Notes: generated by a model not told the origin, from the letters alone. DNA of 64,000 nucleotides from Mycobacterium sp. 852002-51961_SCH5331710 (GCF_001665535.1 NZ_LZSQ01000053.1:62001-126000); one strand, 5' to 3'; positions 52,869 to 63,655 are shown, numbered from the stretch's first letter. Numbers and translations are program-made.

Positions 52869-54229
52869 ACGACCCCGGCCTTGGCGAGTTGCTCACGGTC
52901 GGCCGCATCGAGCGTCGCGAGATCGAGGCCCTTGGTCTCCCGGGTGAACAATGCGGCGACCAAGGTGATCAGCGAGGCGCCCGCGAGGTACAGGGCGATC
53001 GGAATCGCCGAGCCGAACTTGTCGAGAAGCCAGGTGGCGATCGCGGGTGCCAGCGATCCGGCGATGATCGATGTCACCTGATAGCCAAGGGACACACCGG
53101 AATACCGCATGCGGGTGGGGAACATCTCGGCCATGATCGCCGGCTGCGGCGAGTACATCAGCGCGTGGATGACCAGACCGAGGATGATCGCGGCCATGAT
53201 CAACCCGTAGGAGCCGCTGTTCATCATCGGGAACGCGAAGAAGCCCCACGTCCCCCCGGCGATCGCGCCGACGATGTACACCGGTCGCCGACCGAACCGG
53301 TCAGACAGTCGACCGACCTGCGGGATCACGATGAAGTGCACGGCGTGCGCGACCAGCAGCCACCACAGGATGTCGCTGGTGTCGGCCCCGACGTGCGTCT
53401 TGAGGTAGACGATCGAGAACGTGACCACCAGGTAGTACATGATGTTCTCGGCGAACCGCAGACCCATCGCGGTAAAAACACCACGGGGATAACGCTTCAG
53501 CACCTCGACCACACCGTACGAGACGGCCTTGACCCGCTCGACCTCCTCCTGCGCCGCGACAAAGATCGGGGCGTCGGTGACCTTGGTGCGGATGTAGTAG
53601 CCGATCAGCACGACCACAGCCGACAGCCAGAACGCGACCCGCCACCCCCAGGACAGGAACGCGGCCTCGGGCAGCACGCCGGTCAACACCAGCAGCACGA
53701 CGGTCGCGAGCATGTTGCCGACCGGCACCGCCGCCTGCGGCCAGCTGGCCCAGAACCCCCGTTTGTCGGCGGGGCTGTGCTCGGCGACGAGCAGGACCGC
53801 TCCGCCCCATTCGCCGCCCACCGCGAAGCCCTGCATGAACCGAAGTACCACCAGCAGGATCGGCGCCCACACGCCGATCTGCCCGTAGGTCGGCAGGCAG
53901 CCCATGAGGAAGGTGACGGCACCCACGAGCAGGATCGCGAATTGCAGCAGCTTCTTGCGGCCGTACTTGTCACCGAAGTGACCGAAGACGACGCCGCCGA
54001 GTGGGCGGGCCACGAACCCGACGGCATAGGTCAGCAGCGCCGCGATCAGCCCGCTGGCCTCGCTGGTGCCTTCGGCGAAGAACACCTTGTTGAAAACCAA
54101 TGTTGCGGCGGTGGCATAGAGGAAGAACTCGTACCACTCGACGACGGTGCCTGCCATCGAGGCGACGACGACGCGTTTGAGGCCGGTGGGGACCGATGCG
54201 CCGGCGTTATCGGCATCTGTGACACCCAT
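52865..54229 (-). CDS. MFS (metabolite:H+ symporter-type) transporter
   Basis: 454 residues, 12 transmembrane helices. MHS family marks: GTVVEWYEFFLYATAA near residue 27, FGHFGDKYGRKKLL near 82 and RFMQGFAVGGEWGGAVLL near 125, and the second-half copy LSDRFGRRPVY. Members carry small organic acids such as 3-hydroxybutyrate or dicarboxylates; the downstream genes suggest 3-hydroxybutyrate or acetoacetate. ATG 54229 with AAGGAG upstream; first gene of the operon. Confidence 0.9.
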   Translation of the reverse strand: MGVTDADNAGASVPTGLKRVVVASMAGTVVEWYEFFLYATAATLVFNKVFFAEGTSEASGLIAALLTYAVGFVARPLGGVVFGHFGDKYGRKKLLQFAILLVGAVTFLMGCLPTYGQIGVWAPILLVVLRFMQGFAVGGEWGGAVLLVAEHSPADKRGFWASWPQAAVPVGNMLATVVLLVLTGVLPEAAFLSWGWRVAFWLSAVVVLIGYYIRTKVTDAPIFVAAQEEVERVKAVSYGVVEVLKRYPRGVFTAMGLRFAENIMYYLVVTFSIVYLKTHVGADTSDILWWLLVAHAVHFIVIPQVGRLSDRFGRRPVYIVGAIAGGTWGFFAFPMMNSGSYGLIMAAIILGLVIHALMYSPQPAIMAEMFPTRMRYSGVSLGYQVTSIIAGSLAPAIATWLLDKFGSAIPIALYLAGASLITLVAALFTRETKGLDLATLDAADREQLAKAGVV

Positions 54230-54280
54230 CGCACACTCCTTCGGGCTGTGACGGCAGACAAGACGCCTGTGAGTATTCAC

Positions 54281-54336
54281 GCAGATACCGCACCGAGCAA
54301 TGGCGAAAGCTGCAGGAGGTATCTGCAAAAATGCAG
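54281..54336. promoter_or_regulatory. Inverted repeats at the LysR/transporter divergent promoter
   Basis: GCAGATACC (54281-54289) and its perfect complement GGTATCTGC (54318-54326) are 28 bases apart, and CTGCA-AAAA-TGCAG (54323-54336) is a second interrupted palindrome overlapping the right arm. This layout suits a LysR protein binding a recognition and an activation site to control both divergent units. Confidence 0.6.
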
Positions 54337-54338
54337 TT

Positions 54339-55268
54339 GTGCTGTCTCCAGTGCCTCAGCCGCCCGGTCGTCGGCGACCGAGCGCCGACGACCTCCTCGT
54401 CCTGCTGGCCGTCGGCCGTTCCGGCCGGTACAACGCCGCGGCGGAGGAGCTCGGGCTGAACCACACCACCATCTCCCGCCGTATCGCCGCACTCGAGGAG
54501 TCGGTGGGGGGTCGGGTGTTGGCTCGCGGTGCCGGCGGATGGGAGCTCACCGACCTCGGCCGCGACGCCTTGGCCGCCGCAGAGGTCATCGAGTCGGCCG
54601 TGCGCTCGCTGGCCGTCGACACCGCCGGCGACCGGGCACTCGAGGGCGTTGTCCGGATCTCGGCCACCGACGGCTTCTCGGCCTACATCGCGGCGCCCGC
54701 CGCCGCACACGTGCAACGACGGCATCCGAAGGTGGCCGTTGAAATCGTCGCCGCCACCCGCCGGGCCACTCAGCAGAGGTCCGGGCTGGACGTCGAGGTC
54801 GTTGTCGGCGAACCCAAGGTGCACCGGGCCAGGGCGATCCGGCTCGGCGACTACTGCCTCGGCCTCTACGGGTCGCGCGACTACCTCGCCGAGCACGGTA
54901 CGCCGGACACCGTCGCCGACCTGGACCGTTATCCGCTGGTCTACTTCATCGACTCGATGCTGCAGGTCGACGATCTCGATGCGGCGACCAGCTTCGCGCC
55001 CGCCATGCGTGAATCCGTCACGTCGACAAACGTTTTCGTCCATGTCGAGGCCACCCGCGCGGCCGCGGGCCTCGGGCTGCTGCCGTGCTTCATGGCCGAC
55101 CGCCATGACGATCTCGTCCGAGTTCTGCCCGCCGACGTTTCGGTACGGCTGACGTACTGGCTGGTCACCCGCGGCGAAACATTGCGGCGCCCCGAGGTGG
55201 CCGCCGTCGTCGAGGCGATCCGAGATCGGATGCGCGACCAGCACGACGTGTTGTTGGGCAAGCGATAA
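54339..55268 (+). CDS. LysR-family regulator of the 3-hydroxybutyrate operon
   Basis: 309 residues from GTG 54339. The N-terminal helix-turn-helix is RYNAAAEELGLNHTTISRRIAALEE near residue 30-54 (shown only to place the recognition helix), with a periplasmic-binding-like effector domain from about 80. An ATG at 54300 would add 13 residues but would put the palindromes inside the gene; a GTG at 54351 is also possible. Divergent from the transporter gene, the usual LysR arrangement, so it probably activates that operon in response to 3-hydroxybutyrate or acetoacetate. Confidence 0.85.
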   Translation: MLSPVPQPPGRRRPSADDLLVLLAVGRSGRYNAAAEELGLNHTTISRRIAALEESVGGRVLARGAGGWELTDLGRDALAAAEVIESAVRSLAVDTAGDRALEGVVRISATDGFSAYIAAPAAAHVQRRHPKVAVEIVAATRRATQQRSGLDVEVVVGEPKVHRARAIRLGDYCLGLYGSRDYLAEHGTPDTVADLDRYPLVYFIDSMLQVDDLDAATSFAPAMRESVTSTNVFVHVEATRAAAGLGLLPCFMADRHDDLVRVLPADVSVRLTYWLVTRGETLRRPEVAAVVEAIRDRMRDQHDVLLGKR

Positions 55269-55278
55269 CGTCGACAGC

Positions 55279-56046
55279 ATGCCGTTCATCGATCACCCGA
55301 AGGGCCGGGCCTACTACCGCCACTGGGCGTCCGAACAACCGCGTGCGACGGTGATCTTCCTGCACGGCTTCGGCGAGCACACCGGCCTGTACCACCGCTA
55401 CGGTTTCGCGCTCAACGCCGCGGGCATCGACCTGTGGGCAGTCGACCAATTCGGCCACGGCCTCAGCCCGGGCACCCGCGGGGACTTCGGATCGATCGAG
55501 GACAGCTCCGAGCTGGCCGACGCCGTGGTCTCGCTCGCCGAAAGCGTGACACCCGGACTGCCGCTGATTGCGCAGGGGCATTCGTTCGGTTCGATCGTGA
55601 CGCTGTTCCGGCTGCTCGACCAACCCGAGCGCTATGCGGGCGGGGTCATCTCCGGCGCCCCCTTGGTGCCGATCCCGGCGATGCTCGACAACGACACCTC
55701 ACTCGATCTCGACCCTGGTTGGCTGTCGGGCGATCCGTTCTATCTCGACCAGTTGGAGAACGATCCGTTGGCGTTCGTCGACGCCGATGGCGCTGCGCTG
55801 ACACGCGAACTCGACCGGGCCTGGGACCGGTTCGGCGCAGCCCTGCCGAAGCTGACGGTGCCGACCCTGGCCGTGCACGGTTCGGTCGACCCCATCGCCC
55901 CGGCCGGTGCGGTGCGGGCGTACGCCGAGCAGATCGACGCGCTGCGTTTCGCCGAGTTCGAGGGCGCTCGTCACGACATCCTCAGCGAGACCGTGCACCG
56001 GGAGGTCGCGGCCGCGATCGTGAAGTTCATCGACGAGCTGTCATAA
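55279..56046 (+). CDS. Alpha/beta hydrolase, monoacylglycerol-lipase-like
   Basis: 255 residues. Oxyanion strand FLHGFGEHTG near residue 30, nucleophile GHSFG near 97, acid in GSVDPIAPAG near 198 and base His in GARHDIL near 230. This arrangement is of the serine aminopeptidase S33/monoacylglycerol lipase group. It lies 10 bases after the LysR gene and is likely co-transcribed. It might release 3-hydroxybutyrate from esters or glycerides, feeding the neighbouring operon, but no direct evidence exists. Confidence 0.82.
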   Translation: MPFIDHPKGRAYYRHWASEQPRATVIFLHGFGEHTGLYHRYGFALNAAGIDLWAVDQFGHGLSPGTRGDFGSIEDSSELADAVVSLAESVTPGLPLIAQGHSFGSIVTLFRLLDQPERYAGGVISGAPLVPIPAMLDNDTSLDLDPGWLSGDPFYLDQLENDPLAFVDADGAALTRELDRAWDRFGAALPKLTVPTLAVHGSVDPIAPAGAVRAYAEQIDALRFAEFEGARHDILSETVHREVAAAIVKFIDELS

Positions 56047-56072
56047 CAGGCCGCCGGCACAACGAAAAGGGC

Positions 56073-56639
56073 TTAGAGCCAGGTGTCGTCGGTGGTCGCG
56101 GTGAGGAACGCCTCGAGATCGTCACGCCAGTGCGCGGGCGTGTTCTTGTCCGGCTCAATGCCGGTGTACTGCCCGCGATAGAACAACAGCGGTCGCGGCT
56201 TCTTGTGCGGCACGTCCGACAGCGAATGCACCGCACCGAACACGACGTAGTGGTCGCCTCCGTCGTGCACCGAGTGCACCGAACAGTCGATGTGGGCGAG
56301 CGTGCCTTCGATCACCGGCGAGCCGAGTTTCGATTGATACCACTCGATTCCGGCGAACTTGTCGGGTTCCTTCGAACCGAACCGCGCCGAGACATCCTTC
56401 TGTTTCTCGTGCAGCACGTTCACACAGAAGTGCCCGCTGGCCTCGATCGCCTGCCACGAGCGTGACACCTTCGTCGGGCAGAACAACACCAGCGGCGGAT
56501 CCAGCGACAGCGCGGCGAACGATTGGCATGCGAATCCGATGGGCGCGTCGTCGTGCATCGTCGTGATCACCGTGATGCCGGTGCAGAACTGTCCGAGCAC
56601 ACTGCGGAAGGTGCGCGGATCGATCGGTTCGGCCGCCAT
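56073..56639 (-). CDS. hsaB: HsaB, flavin reductase of 3-HSA monooxygenase
   Basis: 188 residues of the flavin reductase domain family: SVLGQFCTGITVITTMHDD near residue 12 and GFACQSFAALSLDPPLVLFCP near residue 35. It supplies reduced FMN to HsaA, which hydroxylates 3-hydroxy-9,10-secoandrosta-1,3,5(10)-triene-9,17-dione (3-HSA). Last gene of hsaA-hsaD-hsaC-hsaB, 19 bases after hsaC. nat, next in M. tuberculosis, is absent here. Equivalent to Rv3567c. Confidence 0.95.
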   Translation of the reverse strand: MAAEPIDPRTFRSVLGQFCTGITVITTMHDDAPIGFACQSFAALSLDPPLVLFCPTKVSRSWQAIEASGHFCVNVLHEKQKDVSARFGSKEPDKFAGIEWYQSKLGSPVIEGTLAHIDCSVHSVHDGGDHYVVFGAVHSLSDVPHKKPRPLLFYRGQYTGIEPDKNTPAHWRDDLEAFLTATTDDTWL

Positions 56640-56658
56640 TATCGAGTGATCTTCACCG

Positions 56659-58466
<1,808 letters not shown>

Positions 58467-59651
58467 TTAAACCATCGTGTCTTGAGGCGGCAGTCCGAAC
58501 TCGTTGTTGCCGAAGATCAGGTAGGCCCGTTCGGGATCGTTGGCCGCGTGCACGCGCCCTGCGTGGGCGTCACGCCAGAACCGTTGCACCGGTGCGTCAT
58601 TGCTCAGCGCGGTAGCACCGGACGCCTCGAACAGGCGGTCGATCGACGCGATCGCGCGGCCGGTCGCGCGCACCTGGTCGCGGCGGGCGCGGGCGCGCAG
58701 CTCGAATGGGATGTCCTGGCCCGCCTTCAGCAGGGCGTACTCGTCGCCGACGTTGCCGATCAGCTGGCGCCACGCCGCGTCGATGTCGCTGGCGGCCTCG
58801 GCGATCCGGATCTTGGCGAACGGATCGTCCTTGGCCTTCTCCCCCGCGAATGCCGCCCGCACGCGCTTGCCCTGGTGCTCGACGTGGGCATCGTAGGCGC
58901 CGTACGCCATACCGACGATCGGAGCGGAGATGGTGGTGGGATGCACTGTGCCCCAGGGCATCTTGTAGACCGGCGCGGTGTTGGTCTGCAATCCGCCCGC
59001 TGTGCGGTCGTTCATCGCCTTGTAGGACAGGAAGCGGTGCCGCGGCACGAACACGTCCTTGACCTTGAGCGTGTTGCTACCGGTGCCCTTGAGGCCGACC
59101 ACGTGCCACACGTCGTCGATCTCGTACTCGGACCGCGGGATCAGGAAGCTGCCGAAGTCGACCGGCTTGCCGTCCTTGATCACCGGACCACCGACGAAAG
59201 TCCAAGTGGCGTGGTCGCATCCGGACGACCAGTTCCACGAGCCGTTGACGATGTAGCCGCCGTCGACGACGGTGCCCGCACCCATCGGCGCGTACGACGA
59301 GGAGATCCGCACGGCCGGGTCGTCGCCCCACACCTCTTCCTGCGCCTTCTGGTCGAACAGCGCGAGGTGCCAGTTGTGCACGCCGATGATCGAGCTCACC
59401 CACCCGGTCGAGCCACAGGCACTGGCCAGCCGGCGCACCGCCTCGTAGAAGAGCGTCGGATCGCACTGCAGCCCGCCCCACTGCTCGGGCTGGAGGAGCT
59501 TGAAGAAGCCGACCTCGTTGAGTTCGTTCACCGTGTCGTCGGGGAGGCGACGCAGATCCTCGGTGGCCTGCGCACGTTTGGCGATCAGCGGCCGTAGGTC
59601 GTCGATCCCGGCTAGGACCGACTGCACGTCACGCTGTTCAATGGACGTCAC
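58467..59651 (-). CDS. hsaA: HsaA, oxygenase component of 3-HSA hydroxylase
   Basis: 394 residues, class D flavin monooxygenase of the acyl-CoA-dehydrogenase fold; WVSSIIGVHNWHLALFDQKA near 82 and SGCDHATWTFVGG near 137. Uses FMNH2 from HsaB to hydroxylate 3-HSA ortho to the phenol. GTG 59651 has GGGAGG at the right distance and matches the start of the M. tuberculosis protein; an upstream frame to 59690 is weaker. First gene of the leftward operon. Equivalent to Rv3570c. Confidence 0.95.
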   Translation of the reverse strand: MTSIEQRDVQSVLAGIDDLRPLIAKRAQATEDLRRLPDDTVNELNEVGFFKLLQPEQWGGLQCDPTLFYEAVRRLASACGSTGWVSSIIGVHNWHLALFDQKAQEEVWGDDPAVRISSSYAPMGAGTVVDGGYIVNGSWNWSSGCDHATWTFVGGPVIKDGKPVDFGSFLIPRSEYEIDDVWHVVGLKGTGSNTLKVKDVFVPRHRFLSYKAMNDRTAGGLQTNTAPVYKMPWGTVHPTTISAPIVGMAYGAYDAHVEHQGKRVRAAFAGEKAKDDPFAKIRIAEAASDIDAAWRQLIGNVGDEYALLKAGQDIPFELRARARRDQVRATGRAIASIDRLFEASGATALSNDAPVQRFWRDAHAGRVHAANDPERAYLIFGNNEFGLPPQDTMV

Positions 59652-59723
59652 TGATGTGCCTCCCGGTATAGGACGGACTGCGATGAGCACTCACGCGAAG
59701 CGCGAATCGCTTAGCCGTCAGAT

Positions 59724-59737
59724 TAGAACACGTTACG
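59724..59737. promoter_or_regulatory. Probable KstR operator (hsaA side), imperfect
   Basis: TAGAACACGTTACG agrees with TNNAACNNGTTNNA except for the last base. It lies 72 bases upstream of the hsaA start and 54 bases from the exact box at 59792. Confidence 0.55.
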
Positions 59738-59791
59738 ATTCGTGTCGAGTAGGGCATACCTGTAGGACCTGGACCTGCACACATGCATTTC

Positions 59792-59805
59792 TGTAACCTG
59801 TTCTA
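59792..59805. promoter_or_regulatory. KstR operator (kshB side)
   Basis: TGTAACCTGTTCTA matches TNNAACNNGTTNNA at every fixed base, 50 bases upstream of kshB, in the divergent region with hsaA. Confidence 0.85.
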
Positions 59806-59855
59806 GTTATTGCCCGGGTCGGCAGAAGTGCCGGACGTGAGAGGTGGACGCGAAA

Positions 59856-60914
59856 GTGACCGACGAGCCGCTCGGCAGCCATGTGCTCGAGCTGGAACTT
59901 GCCGATGTCATCACCGAGACCGATGACGCGCGCTCGCTGGTGTTCAGCGTGCCCTCCGGCGCCGATATCCCCGCCGAACGGTTGCGCTACGCACCCGGGC
60001 AGTTCCTGACACTGCGGGTCCCCAGCGACCGGACGGGTTCGGTGGCGCGCTGCTACTCGCTGTGCAGTTCTCCGTTCACCGACGATCGGCTGACCGTCAC
60101 CGTCAAGCGCACCGCCGACGGGTACGCGTCGAACTGGTTGTGCGACCACGCGCACGCCGGCATGAAGATTCACGTGCTCGCACCCTCGGGCACCTTCGTG
60201 CCCAAGACGCTCGACACCGATTTCCTACTGCTGGCCGCGGGTTCCGGCATCACACCGATGATGTCGATCTGCAAGTCGGCACTCGCCGAGGGCAGCGGCA
60301 AGGTCGTGCTGGTTTACGCCAACCGCGACGAGAAATCGGTGATCTTCGGCTCGGCGCTGCGCGAACTGAGCGAGAAGTACCCCGAACGGCTGGTCGTCGT
60401 GCACTGGCTGGAGACCGTGCAGGGTCTGCCGAGCGCTTCGGCGCTGGCCGCGCTGGCCGCCCCCTACACGGCGCACGATGCCTACATCTGTGGCCCCGGC
60501 CCATTCATGGCCGCCGCAGAGGAGGCCGTCAAGGGTGCGGGGTTCCCTGCTGAGCGCGTGCACATCGAGGTGTTCAAATCGCTGGACTCCGACCCCTTCG
60601 CGGCAGTGGTCATCGAGGAGGACGACAGCGAGGAAGGGCCGGCCACCGCCATCGTCACGCTCGACGGCGAGACCCACGAGGTGCGGTGGCCCCGCAACGC
60701 CAAACTGCTCGACGTGCTACTGGACAAGGGCCTGGACGCACCGTTCTCCTGCCGGGAGGGTCACTGCGGCGCGTGCGCGGTGCTGAAGAAGAGCGGCGAG
60801 GTCGAGATGGACGTCAACGACGTCCTCGAGCAGTCCGACCTCGACGAGGGCCTGATCCTGGGCTGCCAGGCCCTGCCCCGTTCGGATTCGGTCGAAGTCA
60901 CCTACGACGAATAG
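59856..60914 (+). CDS. kshB: KshB, reductase of 3-ketosteroid 9alpha-hydroxylase
   Basis: 352 residues. FAD/FNR-type domain (RCYSLCSSPFTDDRL near 62), NAD(P) domain (LLAAGSGITPMMSICKSA near 125), and C-terminal plant-type 2Fe-2S ferredoxin with CREGHCGAC then GLILGCQ giving four cysteines. It passes electrons to the Rieske oxygenase KshA, encoded elsewhere, for ring B opening. GTG 59856 is chosen because GAGAGGTGG lies 8 bases upstream; a GTG at 59844 is possible. Divergent from hsaA. Equivalent to Rv3571. Confidence 0.95.
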   Translation: MTDEPLGSHVLELELADVITETDDARSLVFSVPSGADIPAERLRYAPGQFLTLRVPSDRTGSVARCYSLCSSPFTDDRLTVTVKRTADGYASNWLCDHAHAGMKIHVLAPSGTFVPKTLDTDFLLLAAGSGITPMMSICKSALAEGSGKVVLVYANRDEKSVIFGSALRELSEKYPERLVVVHWLETVQGLPSASALAALAAPYTAHDAYICGPGPFMAAAEEAVKGAGFPAERVHIEVFKSLDSDPFAAVVIEEDDSEEGPATAIVTLDGETHEVRWPRNAKLLDVLLDKGLDAPFSCREGHCGACAVLKKSGEVEMDVNDVLEQSDLDEGLILGCQALPRSDSVEVTYDE

Positions 60915-60953
60915 CGCGCGGGCTAGCATTCGCCGCACGTGGAAGGGAGCAAT

Positions 60954-61499
60954 GTGACGAACCGGTTGACCGGCGTCGCTGCGGCGATCTCGGCGGTGCT
61001 GCTGGCGCTGACGCTCATGGCACCGACACCGGCGGTCGCGGCCGTCGACACCGCGGACTCGTCGATTCCGGTCGACCCCGCCACCAACCTCGAGATGCAC
61101 GTGAGCGCGAACTGCATCGCGGCCCAGGCCATGTGCTTGTTCGACGCCAACGCCAATCTGCGCCGTGGCCCAGACATTCTGGGCTTCCCCGGCGACCTGT
61201 GGGCGCGCCAGACCACCACGCTGCGCACCATGGACCGCGGCGTGTACATCAACTTCACCTTCGATGCGCCGAACACCCGGTCGTTCAAATCGCTGACCGA
61301 CGTGGAGTTCACGACGATCTACTTCGGTGGCGGACCGCCCGAGAAGTTCCGGTTCCACGGCAACGCCTGGCCCGTCGATCAACGCACGGGCGGGCCCCGG
61401 ACCGACGTGCCGCTGATCGTGTGCTCGCACATCCAGGTGGTCTACGGCGGGGTCAACATCACCTCGCCGGACACCTGCGCGCAGGCCGCATTCAGCTAG
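60954..61499 (+). CDS. Secreted protein of unknown function (Rv3572-like)
   Basis: 181 residues. Signal peptide at about 1-30, ending PTPAVAAVDTAD, likely cleavage after AVA. The mature part has four cysteines (SANCIAAQAMC, IVCSHIQ, DTCAQAAF), suggesting two disulfides. No family known to me. GTG 60954 with GGAAGGGAG upstream. 39 bases after kshB, so probably in its operon; ends overlapping the convergent fadE34 by 4 bases. The same gene occupies this spot in M. tuberculosis. Confidence 0.8.
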   Translation: MTNRLTGVAAAISAVLLALTLMAPTPAVAAVDTADSSIPVDPATNLEMHVSANCIAAQAMCLFDANANLRRGPDILGFPGDLWARQTTTLRTMDRGVYINFTFDAPNTRSFKSLTDVEFTTIYFGGGPPEKFRFHGNAWPVDQRTGGPRTDVPLIVCSHIQVVYGGVNITSPDTCAQAAFS

Positions 61500-63613
61500 C
61501 GAGGCAGACCGAGAAGCCTCTCGCCGGCAAGGGTGAGCAGGATCTGCTCAGTGCCGCCCGCGATCGTCAGGCAGCGGGTGTTGAGGAAGTCGAACACCGT
61601 CGAGTTCTCGACCACTCCGCCGCCTTCGGAGAGCTCCATCCGCAACTCGGCGAGCGCCTGCCGGTAGCGCACTCCGATCAGCTTGCGGGCGCTGGCCTGC
61701 GGGCCCGGATCCTGGCCTCCCACAGCCAGTTCGGCGATCTTCTGATCCAGTAGCGAGCCGACCTGCGCCGCCACGATCAATGAGCCGAGCCGATCCTGAC
61801 CGGCCACGTCGAAGTCCAGCGTGGCGATCTGCTTGAGCAACTCCTCCATCGGGTTGCCTAGGGCCGTGCCGTGCGCCATCGCGACGCGCTCGTTGGCCAG
61901 CGTGGTGCGGGCCAACCGCCATCCGTCGTTGACCTCACCGACGACCATCTCGTCGGGCACGAAGACCTCGTCGAAAAAGACCTCGTTGAAAAGGTTGTCG
62001 CCGGTGATCTCGCGCAGCGGACGGATATCGATTCCCGGCGAGGACATGTCGACCAGGAAGTACGTGATTCCCTTGTGCTTCGGTGCATCCGGATCGGTGC
62101 GCGCCAGGCACACGCCCCACGCCGCCTTGTGCGCCGCCGAGGTCCACACCTTCTGGCCCGTCAACTTCCAGCCCGAGCCCTCACGAACGGCCTTCGTGCG
62201 CAGCGCCGCGAGGTCCGAACCGGCGCCCGGTTCCGAGAACAGCTGACACCACAGCAGTTCACCCCGCAGCGTGGCGGGCACGAACTTCTCGATCTGCTCC
62301 TGGGTGCCGTGCTCGAGAATCGTTGGCGCGGCCCACCATCCGATCACCAGGTCGGGCCGCGCGACGCCCGCCGCCGCCAACTCCTGGTCGATCAGCAGCT
62401 GCTCGGCCGGCCCGGCGCCGCGGCCGTACGGTTTGGGCCAGTGCGGCGCCTGCAGGCCTGCGTCGGCGAGCGCGGCCTGTTGCTTCTCGACGGGCAGCGC
62501 GGCGATTTCCGCGACCGCCGAAGCGATTTCGGGTCGCAGATCGGCGACCGATTCGAGGTCGATCTGCAGGTCGCGGCGCACACCCTGTTGCGTCAGCGCG
62601 GCGATCCTGCGCAGCCAGCGTTGCGCTCCGCCGAGGAAGTGCGCGAGGCCGTAGGCGCGGCGCAGGTACAGATGCGCGTCGTGTTCCCAGGTGATCCCGA
62701 TGCCGCCCAGCACCTGGATGCAGTCCTTGGCGTTTGCCTTCGCGGCGTCGATCCCGACGGCGGCGGCCACCGCGGCGGCGATCGACAATTGGTTCTCGTC
62801 GCCCTCGGCAACGGCCCGTGCCGCATCGGTCGCGGCCACCGAGGCCTGCTCGGAGCGCAGCAGCATCTCGGCACACATGTGCTTGATGGCCTGGAAGCTG
62901 CCGATCGGCTTGCCGAACTGCTCGCGCACCTTGGCGTACTCGGTTGCGGTCTGCAGGGCCCACCGCGCCAGGCCGGCGGCCTCGGCGGCCATGACGGTCG
63001 CGGCGATGTCGATCACCCGTTGTGCGGGCACACCGACCGCCTCGGCGAGTGCATTCTCGAGCACCACGCGCGCCAGCGGCCGGGAGAAGTCGGTGGCCTT
63101 GAGCGGTTCGACGGAGACGCCGTCGGCGGCGGCATCGACCGCGACGAACCCGTCGCCCGCCGGCAGCAGCAGCACCCCGGCCTCGTCGGCACCGAGCACG
63201 TACTCGGCGGTGCCCGAAGCGCGGCCGTCGGCGAACCGAACATCGGAGGTCAACGCCGCCCCGGCGACGCGCTCCCCCGAGGCGAGGGCCTGCAGAATCT
63301 CAGACGATTCGAGCACCAGCGTGGCCAGCGCGGTCGTGGCGACCGGACCCGGCACCAGCGCCGCGGCCGCCTCGTCGACCATCGCGCACAGGTCGCCGAC
63401 CGTGCCGTCCGCGCCGCCGTGTTCCTCGGGCAACGCCACCCCGAAGATCCCGAGTTCGGCCAGCCCGCCGTAGGGGCGACGCCAGGCGTCGCTCTGCCCC
63501 TGCTCGACGTCGCGCGCCGCGGCGATGACGCCGGAAGCGCTTGCCCAGTCACGAACCAGCTCCCGTACGGCCGACTGGTCGTCGGCGATGGTTCCAGGGG
63601 ATGCGAGTGACAC
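61496..63613 (-). CDS. fadE34: FadE34, tandem acyl-CoA dehydrogenase (two fused domains)
   Basis: 705 residues, about twice the usual length. The N-terminal module (about 1-320) resembles a short subunit (REQFGKPIGSFQAIKH near 233; VLGGIGITWEHDAHLYLRRAYG near 298), and the C-terminal module (about 345-705) a full-length one (WCQLFSEPGAGSDLAALRT near 465; TIAGGTEQILLTLAGERLLG near 683). Fusion of a short and a long subunit in one chain parallels ChsE1-ChsE2. It acts on steroid CoA esters with longer side chains. GTG start, KstR box 43 bases upstream. Equivalent to Rv3573c. Confidence 0.95.
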   Translation of the reverse strand: MSLASPGTIADDQSAVRELVRDWASASGVIAAARDVEQGQSDAWRRPYGGLAELGIFGVALPEEHGGADGTVGDLCAMVDEAAAALVPGPVATTALATLVLESSEILQALASGERVAGAALTSDVRFADGRASGTAEYVLGADEAGVLLLPAGDGFVAVDAAADGVSVEPLKATDFSRPLARVVLENALAEAVGVPAQRVIDIAATVMAAEAAGLARWALQTATEYAKVREQFGKPIGSFQAIKHMCAEMLLRSEQASVAATDAARAVAEGDENQLSIAAAVAAAVGIDAAKANAKDCIQVLGGIGITWEHDAHLYLRRAYGLAHFLGGAQRWLRRIAALTQQGVRRDLQIDLESVADLRPEIASAVAEIAALPVEKQQAALADAGLQAPHWPKPYGRGAGPAEQLLIDQELAAAGVARPDLVIGWWAAPTILEHGTQEQIEKFVPATLRGELLWCQLFSEPGAGSDLAALRTKAVREGSGWKLTGQKVWTSAAHKAAWGVCLARTDPDAPKHKGITYFLVDMSSPGIDIRPLREITGDNLFNEVFFDEVFVPDEMVVGEVNDGWRLARTTLANERVAMAHGTALGNPMEELLKQIATLDFDVAGQDRLGSLIVAAQVGSLLDQKIAELAVGGQDPGPQASARKLIGVRYRQALAELRMELSEGGGVVENSTVFDFLNTRCLTIAGGTEQILLTLAGERLLGLPR

Positions 63614-63655
63614 CGTCCACTCCTAGCTATTGGGTGAGAAGGCGGTGCTCCTCAC

